Part shown: in pieces, positions 18,609 through 25,742 of the stretch
Layout of the letters: the number at the start of each line of letters is the position of its first letter
Position numbering within the stretch: position 1 is the stretch's first letter
From: Beroe ovata
Taxonomy: Eukaryota; Ctenophora; Nuda; Beroida; Beroidae
Length of the DNA: 25,742 nt
Assembly (NCBI GenBank): GCA_946803715.1
Contig: CAMPET010000009.1
Span: forward strand, 383,099 to 408,840
Reading direction: 5' to 3'
Notes under the pieces: model-generated
What the model was told of the DNA's origin: nothing
What the model saw: the letters and a program-made list of their open reading frames with translations, nothing else
Database searches by the model: none
Program-made: the position numbers and the translations under genes

Positions 18609-19677
18609 ATCTATTGACGGATATTTCATTAATATATATCTGTCCGCTGTTTTTTGTGCGCGGCGAAGGCCGATGAAGGCGCGCGCGCGAGAAACAGAAG
18701 TCACATAAAATAGCTGACAATCCACGGTCCCGGTCATATGCAACGCATAGCAGGAGGCATGGCACGTAGACACCATAGACTAGACAATAATTGACACTAG
18801 ACTGTAGACAGAGGGCCGGAAAATAAGATCTCTGATGGAAATGCCAAACCGCTGATGCAAGCCGCGAAGGATTCCACCCTATCAAACAGAACTCTGGCTT
18901 CTAGGGACTGTGCCCCCTGCCCCCAGAACCCTGCTCCTCATTAAAGATGATATTATGCTATCTTTCAGTACCTTTGGATATCTTATATGAGACAGTGCCC
19001 TATCACCAATATTTGTCCCTTGCTACAACAATCTATGAAAGCCTGCAATTTAGATGAGTGTCTAACACCTCAGATCATCACATTTTCTTCAGTTCTTCAA
19101 TTTTGCATAACTTTTTGCTCCTCTTATTTTTCTGTTGCTGTGATATTTTCTTTGACACCAGATTTCGTCCACCACACTCTATTTCTGAAAAGCCCCCAAC
19201 CAGGGGCTTGGCCCCTGGACCCTAATGGGGGATGCCACCATACCCGGCTCCTGTCCTAGCATTCTTGCTGCGCAAACTCGACTCGTTCACTCCTCCCCAA
19301 AAAGAATGTGTCTGGGCACACACTCACCCTCACTAAGCTTGGGCATTATCATTCGCATCTCTGTGAGACTATTATTGAGACTATTATTGCATGATACGAC
19401 CAAGACATGATGTAACACAATCAATAATTTACAGATTGATATTTCAAAAAATCTTTCTTTTTTGAAATATATCCTTCCATGGTGTATGAAATCAACACTA
19501 TTGTATACTAGGCATACAAAAACTTATTTCACTATGACACCAAAGCATCATTCAAATAATGAACCACCCTGAATCTGGCTGAAATTCACAAGGTTAGCCT
19601 CAGTCAGGCATCTTGCTCAGGCTGTGACTTCTCTGTCACTCAGGGTTTCTTCTCCCACAGGTTTACTCTTGGGTATA
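18609..19677. other. Repeat-rich intergenic DNA without a supported gene
   Basis: Holds a half-copy of the hairpin arm near 18655-18710, a recurring ccaaaccgctgatgc motif (also seen near 18424 and, degenerate, 18146) and a C/G-rich patch at about 19190-19260. I see no exon structure on either strand. Confidence 0.5.
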
Positions 19678-20332
19678 GGTCATAGGACTGTATGGGGTAG
19701 GACGGTACGGCAAAGGACGCTACAGCAGACTTTGCAATTTAGGATTGACGCTTCAGCGGAGTTTCAATTTAGGGTGGACAGTGGACACTCTGGCGGCATT
19801 TAGGGCACAAGCATATGCATCTTTTCACAAGCACACATAACCTCATTAGCTCATCTTGTCACTGTACTGGGTACCCTGTCATCCCATACCCTGTTATCCT
19901 GTATAGTCAGGGCATCCCAATCTCACAAATGATTATATCTTTGGACAACAATCCAGAGATTAGAACACTCGGGGAGAATACCCACACGGCTCCCTTCCTC
20001 TTCCACTGCTCTGCCACTGGGGATATCTTCCTGCACCCTCACACATACACATACATACATATACATACACACAGACACAGACACACACAAACATACACAA
20101 TCCACGCCCTGCTTTTCATAACTGATACATAACATTCCCCTTTGGCCTTTCAATGAATCGATCATCTACCTATCTATCTAAGTATCTGAAACCGTACCAT
20201 CCGTTGCTAATGTGCTAATCGGTTATGTGTGCTTATGAAGAGATGTATGTACTCGTGCCCTAATCTCCACCGTAGAGTCCATCCTAAGTTGAAAAGTCTG
20301 CCGTAGCGTCCTGCACCATAGCGTCCTATGCC
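19678..20332. mobile_element. Long imperfect inverted-repeat element, about 650 bp
   Basis: The left arm (about 19678-19850) and the reverse complement of the right arm (about 20205-20332) align over many stretches: ggacgctac-gcagactt, tttagg/cttagg, tagggcac and aagcacacataacc. The loop (about 19860-20200) is non-coding and contains a CA-rich microsatellite. This is the structure of a foldback or MITE-type element. I see no transposase. Confidence 0.6.
20037..20100. repeat. CA/CATA-rich microsatellite
   Basis: Degenerate runs of ACAC, ACAT and ACAG units inside the loop of the long inverted-repeat element. Confidence 0.85.
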
Positions 20333-20488
20333 ACACAGTCCTCCTCTATACAGTCTTCCGCCGTAGAGTCCAGACCCTGTAGTCATACATCTAATTATCA
20401 GAATCCTTATTCCTCATGTCCTGCGCCCAAGAAGGATGGTGAGGTGGAGTTTCCTTGTGTTATGATCATATCTTGCTCTAACATGTCG

Positions 20489-20552
20489 CTCCTTCACGTG
20501 AAGGAGTTTCTTTTCAGAAGTTTCTTCTCAGTGAATTCACTGAAAAGAAACT
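20489..20552. repeat. Palindrome cluster
   Basis: A perfect 18-bp palindrome (20489-20506) overlaps the left arm of a 13-base perfect inverted repeat (20505-20517 with 20540-20552). The loop of that repeat reaches into a third palindrome, cagtgaattcactg (20529-20542). Confidence 0.85.
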
Positions 20553-20860
20553 ATTTGCTCTTCATAACTATTTGATTGGTTGTATGATTGAGTAGGTCCA
20601 CCCTGAAAGCTTCATTTCATATCTGTGTTAAGAATTTTGGATCACATTTGCCTGTCTGTATTGGGTTTGGTGTTATTCTAAGAAGAGTCCTACTTTTGAA
20701 ATTTGATTATGCTGCAAAATGGTTGTAAACATTGTACCTTAATAAAGAAACCTTGTTAACATTGGAACTTTTCTCATGATGGCAGTGATGTGAGATTGGC
20801 TTATGAAAGTTTCATGATTTGTGAATTAATGATAATTGTTTATCAATGGTTAGTTGATTA
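20553..20860. other. Intergenic DNA after the lectin-like gene
   Basis: AT-rich. It should contain the 3' UTR of the minus-strand lectin-like gene, but I see no canonical AATAAA on that strand. A plus-strand AATAAA at about 20741-20746 is not linked to any plus-strand gene I can support. Confidence 0.4.
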
Positions 20861-21648
20861 TTACTTATTACCCTTATTACCTCCATATGGAAGTATCTGC
20901 CACAGATTGGAAATCTCCACACTACTGACATCTACCCAGTATGTGTTATCTCCCTTCTTTATTTCAGAAACCAAGTGTTTCCCAGCACTTCTGGACAGTG
21001 TCTTTGTGAGTCTGTAATTTTTAGGTGTTCCAGGAATTTCAGTAATTGTCCAGCATTCATCAACAAGGCGGTGATCTGCACTGTGAACTAGAGCTCTGCT
21101 CAATTCGCTATTAGTTGCTTGTGTGTTGCTATGTACTACTAACATCCGGCCTTGGTTGATCCCTATTATAAGAATCAAACAATTTAGAATTTTCAAGACT
21201 ACAATAGGATACAATTGCATGACAACAATATTTCATTATACATTACATAATACATATCTGCATAATGCTAGTTTGCAATACCTGATATGGCCATGATATT
21301 GTAGCATGATTTGCCGTTGAATATTTTGTGTGTTATTTTCCACCATTGTCCATCCTCTCTCTCCCCTGGGTCAGGCTGTGTGTGTATCCAGTATGACCCT
21401 TCATTCCTTCTCTCAGAGTTGTATGTGATGAACAGACCATCTGCTGGACCACCAACTTTCTTGAAACGGTAGTTGTCTGGCCATGATATGACATCTGAAA
21501 AGTGCATATTTCCAGTAACCTGACTATGGCTGGGAATAAATAATTGCACCGAGATATGGAATTCGTTATCATTGGAATTACCTGACTTTACTGTAGCTCC
21601 GAGGTAGCAGAAAATAGCAGTGACTAATAAACGAGAACCATACAACAT
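20861..21648 (-). CDS. Secreted ricin-B-like beta-trefoil lectin-domain protein
   Basis: Two exons (21282-21648 and 20861-21162) join in phase 1 across a 119-base intron and give 222 residues. Residues about 1-22 (MLYGSRLLVTAIFCYLGATV) form a signal peptide. The rest shows a threefold pattern: NYRFKK, CYNIMA and NYRLTK each open a subdomain, and QWWKI, ECWTI and NLWQI close it. That matches the QxW-type core of ricin-B/R-type lectin domains, which often bind galactose-type sugars. No catalytic or toxin domain is present. Two cysteines, in SCYN and DECW, could pair. Secretion and carbohydrate binding are inferred; the sugar is unknown and the sequence is too diverged to name a subfamily. A donor-like GGAG/gtaata just before the stop leaves a small chance of a further exon. 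Confidence 0.72.
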
Positions 21649-22692
21649 TCTGATGATTGAAAAGTATTTTCATTCCAAGGCATTTTACCTATCAATAAGA
21701 CAGTAATAACAAGCAACAAAATTCCTAGTAGCACTTCATCAGAAAGTAAGGCATGTTCAACCTTGAGAGATTTAACTATTCTAACTACCCGCTCCTTTAT
21801 ACTAGGTACTAGGTAGTTAGAGATGATTGATCAAAGAGAGCACAGACCATGTTCGACTGAATAATTCAGTTGCTAAAGAAGAGTGCATATTCAATGAAAT
21901 AGGCGTGCTAAGGGCTTTACAGGATTTTCATTGAGTCATTCGTCAGGGAAGATACCCACTGTCACATGTCACGGGGGCTTATTCCTATTCAAAGTATAGA
22001 GAATCCGCTGTATATTGGGGATTATGTGCAAAGGAGGACAAAATTTAAAAGTAAGCAACAGCTGTTATAGAGGGGAATGATAAGGTAGGAAGTGAAATTG
22101 AAATCACATTATGGGAAATTAGGCCACGTAGCACCTTACATCCTTCACTATTGGCTAGTGGTAAATTGAACTATTTCTCTAATAATGTTATAATGTAGGT
22201 ATCATCTTTCTAGATGACAATTTACAAAGTGTTAATTGCGGCAAGGCACATATCAATCGCTAAAATAACGATGAAATACTTACCCGAATTTTAGGCCATT
22301 CAAAAATCGGTTCAGCCGATTATTACTAGAACTGTGTATTTTTAGAACTGTGTGAAAGTCGGCCAGAAGTATTATCCGTTAGGTATTGCCAATACCGTAC
22401 CTATTGGCATGTTTATACTTGCGCAACAGAATGATGCTGTCTACCGGGCGCCTAATACTGATGTGGGATTAGAGATCAAAATGCATGTTCGTCTAAATTA
22501 TTCATTAGCAAGACTACAAGAGCGCATGTAAAATTTAAGGGCGTGCGAAGTGACTAGACAAGGAATTCAGAGATTCATTCGTCTACTATAGTATGGGTTC
22601 CATGGGTGGGGTGGAAAACAAAAGGGTCAATATCACAAGAGCCCATGAGGTTTGTCAACGAAAAACACACATAATGGAATGACAATTTATAG
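21649..22692. other. Intergenic DNA, nothing clear
   Basis: The first part is the 5' flank of the lectin-like gene. A small inverted repeat (ctaactac / gtagttag) lies at about 21779-21819. No exon seen. Confidence 0.5.
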
Positions 22693-23037
22693 ATAGATAT
22701 CTCTATTATAGATAGACAACAGATCAAAGCAGCTGTTGAGGAGAAGCTAGATGCGAAAGAGCTTCCCGTAGTTCCCTCAGTTTATGTAGGAGCTAAGCAT
22801 GATGTTCATTGTTCCCCTTGTTACTTTGTTACTTACATGGAGACGGGTTTCTATGAGACCCCTTTGTGTTGTTCATACAAAATATGTTCAGGGAATCACA
22901 TCATGGGAAATATATTGCACCTATACAAGTCAAGTACTTATATAATAAATATCTTTCTCTATATGGCACCTAACAACCTCCTACAAGCACACACACAACA
23001 ACAGCACGAAGTTACCTACGGGTTATGGCCGAAATGA
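22693..23037 (+). other. Unexplained open frame without a start codon
   Basis: 115 codons are open from a stop at 22690-22692 to TGA at 23035-23037. The first part after an AG at 22721-22722 reads coding-like (IKAAVEEKLDAKELP and onward) but has no good pyrimidine tract before it and no recognised domain. It could be a decayed exon or chance. Confidence 0.2.
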
Positions 23038-23666
23038 ATATTTTATCATACCTACTCTACATTATGGACTGATGGTAACAAATCGCTCATTACAATTGTA
23101 TATAATAATCAGGTGCACTGCAATTTATGGATCTTGTTGCTCTATTTGAATTAAATGGATTTATCGAATCGTTCCATGATTACAGCGTAATTTTATCTCT
23201 GATCCACCAAGATTTGCCACCGGTTTGTTATACCATATATTAACTCAACTGCGTTAGTAGATCCAATAGTTGAAAAGCAAACACATTAAAGAGCAGGTGA
23301 CGCTGTATTATAATTGTTATGTTGTAAGGAATATGAGGTTAACATTTGTGTGCTGCGAGTAGCAATGAAGAAATGAAATCGCGAATGACATGTGCATCTG
23401 CCGGGTAGCCTGTAGTGGATGAGCCGTGCAGAAATTTACAAAAACTTTCCCCCATCTAATTTATTACAATCCTCGCCGCATTGTGATATGCTGTTATAAG
23501 CATATTGCGCTGTCCTTACTCCTTGGTATTATACCCTAATAACTAACGTCTCAAAAGTGATAATGTTTCTCAAATTTGAACTCTAAACAACGTAGCTTTT
23601 GGAGTTATAAATTCCAAATTATCGACTCTCCTTTTTATTTACTAACAGCTGATAAATATACTTTAG
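23038..23666. other. Upstream region of the prefoldin gene
   Basis: AT-rich DNA with no exon seen. It should contain the VBP1-like promoter and 5' UTR; I see no decisive core-promoter motif. Confidence 0.4.
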
Positions 23667-24206
23667 ATGGGCACTGAAAAAGTCGAGAAGGAACATAGGG
23701 GAATACCCAAAGCAGTTTTTCTAGAAGATGTTGATGGTTATATGAACGCTACTACACCTGAAAGAAATGCAACCACAGTCCTAAAAGACTTTGATGAGCA
23801 GCTCCAAAAATATAAGTACATGGAGTTGAATCTTGTGCAACGGAAAAAACGGCTGAGGGCCCAAGTTCCTGATATCGAAAAAACACTCGAGATAGTGAAG
23901 CATATGTTGCAGAAGAAGGAAGAATTCCAGACTCATTTCATGTTGTCTGATCAGGTACATGCCCTAGCTACTGTACCCCCTACTGAGAAAGTATTCCTTT
24001 GGCTCGGCGCTAATGTCATGCTGGAGTACACAATAGAGGAAGCTGTCGGTCTGCTTACAAAGAACCTCAATACTGCAACAGTCAATGCTGATCAGCTTGA
24101 GGATGACCTTGGCTACCTTTCCAACCAAATAACCACCATGGAGGTAAACATGGCAAGGGTGTACAACTGGGACTTCAAGAGGAGGAAGGCACTCGCCGAG
24201 AAATGA
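23667..24206 (+). CDS. VBP1: Prefoldin subunit 3 (VBP1)
   Basis: A 179-residue intronless frame for an alpha-type prefoldin subunit. The hexameric prefoldin complex captures nascent actin and tubulin in the cytosol and hands them to the CCT/TRiC chaperonin. Family hallmarks are GIPKAVFLEDVD at the N-terminus, FDEQLQKYKYMELNL at the start of the first coiled coil, the KVFLWLGANVMLEYT block in the central beta hairpin region, and a second coiled coil ending in the VARVYNWD-type motif (here MARVYNWDFKRRK). The length is slightly below vertebrate VBP1. The ATG at 23667 directly precedes the conserved N-terminus. The mitofusin gene follows on the same strand only 201 bases after the stop. Confidence 0.96.
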   Translation: MGTEKVEKEHRGIPKAVFLEDVDGYMNATTPERNATTVLKDFDEQLQKYKYMELNLVQRKKRLRAQVPDIEKTLEIVKHMLQKKEEFQTHFMLSDQVHALATVPPTEKVFLWLGANVMLEYTIEEAVGLLTKNLNTATVNADQLEDDLGYLSNQITTMEVNMARVYNWDFKRRKALAEK

Positions 24207-24338
24207 TCATGAAAGTCGAGGAATTTATACTTTTGTAAATATGTCAATCTGAGGTTGTCTGCTACTCCCATATTATTTGTTATGCTTGGTGTTTCCTTCA
24301 AAATGTATTGAAAATGCGGGACGAATATTTCCTTTATT

Positions 24339-24356
24339 AATAAAAAGGGTAATAAA
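24339..24356 (+). terminator. Two AATAAA polyadenylation signals for VBP1
   Basis: AATAAA occurs at 24339-24344 and again at 24351-24356, about 135-150 bases after the VBP1 stop. The second ends only 51 bases before the mitofusin ATG. Confidence 0.6.
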
Positions 24357-24407
24357 ACAGCTTCAAAACAATAACAATTTGACCAATGTCCAGTAGTGAG
24401 GAATGAC

Positions 24408-25742
24408 ATGACTCAAACTGTTGCTGGATCTCCCGGGTTGCGTCGGAGTCTCTCCCAAACTGACTATGAGGTGCTCAAAGCAATGCCTGACCTCTCGAGT
24501 ATTCCCCCTCTCCAAAGGTACAGAACTCAACCTAGCCCAACCTAGTGATCATTCAGAACATGATAAAATGTTATACCTACTGGTCCAAGCTATTCAGACC
24601 AGATGATACCCTAAATTTGAGCTATAATACCTATGGTCTAAGATAAACTATTCAGGTTTGGATTCGCAAAGCGACGGATAAATGACATTTTTGAGAATTT
24701 CAAAGTGTTTCTGGAGGAACTGGATCGTTTCATAGGTAGGGTGTTATTAGATCAATTATTGTGTTCCATCACATGTGCACTATACGTCTGTGCAGTACCC
24801 CAAGATCCTTGGCCAAGAAGGTTGGTATTATTGAGAATTCCCGCCGTCACAGGTCAGTCATATATCAAAGTAGAGGAAGATCTGAAAGGGGAGCACAATG
24901 ATACCCAGAACATGTTGAGACAGATTGTCAGCATCGTGGAGATTATTGACAGGGATCACATGAAGGTAAAATGATAATCTCCGGCTTACTGTCTGTCTGA
25001 CAAGTTTAATAAAATCGTCCACCCCCATTTTTATCCCTTATCGAAGCGAACCCCCTGTATTTGAACGTATTGTGGTTACAATTCATGTCGTGAGTGATAT
25101 TATGAAAATATGAGACTGAAATGATAGCCATACATCGTGTATATGCTGTGTAGTGTATAGGTACCTACTGTGTCATGTCACAATAACGATTATAATGTTT
25201 CCACATATATTTCTCAACCATTTTCTCATTCTGTACGGTTCAAATTATAAGTTCTCCTTATCAATTACAAACATGCACTGTGCAGTAGCATAACACAAGA
25301 AACACACTCTTGCATGGTGAAGCTGAGTTTCCATTCACAACATACATAGTATACATAACAACTCCATGTACATTGTACATCGATATTGTACATCGATATT
25401 GTACATCGATATTGTACATCGATATTGTACAGGCTAGGAAAAGTTGTTCGTTTGAACTTGCTACGCTTGAGGATACCTATCGCAGCAGAATAGCACACTT
25501 TCCTTGGTAAAGCCTCTCAACTATAATCCCTATTCTTAACTAGCTATGATACCACCCCGCTGTTTTCCCCAGGTGGCATTCTTCGGTAGGACGAGTAATG
25601 GCAAGAGTACGGTGATCAACTCCATGTTACGAGATCAGATCCTTCCCTCCGGCATTGGGCACACGACCAACTGTTTCCTGTCCATAACCGGGGTTGATGT
25701 GCCTGAACCATACCTCCTCAGACCCGATTCCCCCGATAAGAA
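24408..25742 (+). CDS. MFN: Mitofusin, 5' part (cut by window end)
   Basis: Dynamin-family GTPase of the outer mitochondrial membrane that tethers and fuses mitochondria. Four exons are visible: 24408-24517, 24656-24735, 24853-24965 and 25573 to the window end, with phases 2, 1 and 0 at the joins. Exons 1-3 encode the N-terminal helical region ([19 protein letters not shown], then the segment ending IIDRDHMK). Exon 4 encodes the GTPase start: [19 protein letters not shown] contains the G1/P-loop GRTSNGKS, and [14 protein letters not shown] contains the switch I/G2 threonine. These motifs identify mitofusin (MFN1/MFN2/Fzo), not another dynamin. The rest of the GTPase domain, heptad repeats and membrane anchor lie outside the window. 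The gene starts just behind VBP1, with two minimal upstream frames before the ATG. Confidence 0.93.
24966..25572 (+). other. Mitofusin intron 3
   Basis: 607 bases between a gtaaaa donor and a strong pyrimidine-rich acceptor (ctgttttccccag). It contains a 13-base tandem repeat and no exon that I can see. Confidence 0.8.
25378..25429. repeat. Tandem repeat, four 13-base copies
   Basis: Four perfect copies of catcgatattgta lie in mitofusin intron 3, preceded by a partial copy. Each unit contains the self-complementary ATCGAT. Confidence 0.95.

Noticed and set aside
18019-18885. Several open frames in the GC-rich block
   Set aside because: They read through repeat copies, recur with the repeat and resemble no protein family.
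25366-25430. Regular short repeats that could suggest a CRISPR array
   Set aside because: The 13-base units are contiguous with no spacers, inside an intron of an animal gene.

Overview
The window looks like a piece of an animal nuclear genome. It has spliced genes with GT-AG introns (many short), AATAAA-type polyadenylation signals, AT-rich intergenic DNA with microsatellites and palindromic elements, and clear animal housekeeping genes: an ARID2/BAF200-like PBAF subunit, prefoldin subunit 3 (VBP1) and the 5' part of a mitofusin. An invertebrate is likely. An early-branching one such as a sponge is my guess from the compact genes and reduced domain set, not something the sequence proves.

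Layout. 1-2037: AT-rich DNA without a supported gene. 2125-4508 (-): a candidate 55-residue microprotein in three small exons. 4831-8051 (+): three tandem two-exon genes for two-pass membrane proteins with a large disulphide-rich extracellular loop, resembling BK-channel beta subunits (KCNMB). 9116-12451 (-): an unrecognised tyrosine-motif-rich cytoplasmic protein with an ITAM-like pair and a proline-rich segment. 12883-17301 (-): single-exon ARID2 homologue of 1472 residues. 17600-20560: a repeat-rich block with a CpG-rich element in three copies, a foldback hairpin, a roughly 650-bp long inverted repeat and a palindrome cluster. 20861-21648 (-): two-exon secreted ricin-B-like beta-trefoil protein. 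21649-23666: mostly featureless, with one unexplained open frame. 23667-24206 (+): intronless VBP1. 24408-window end (+): mitofusin, cut by the window edge inside the GTPase domain.

The genes do not form one pathway: chromatin remodelling, protein folding and mitochondrial fusion sit beside surface or signalling genes. The three KCNMB-like genes are a real local family, with the same architecture, the same intron position and phase, and eight shared loop cysteines. The most novel items are this trio, the multi-tyrosine adaptor-like protein, the ARID2 form lacking RFX and C2H2 domains, and the microprotein candidate. All exon models were read by eye and need transcript support.
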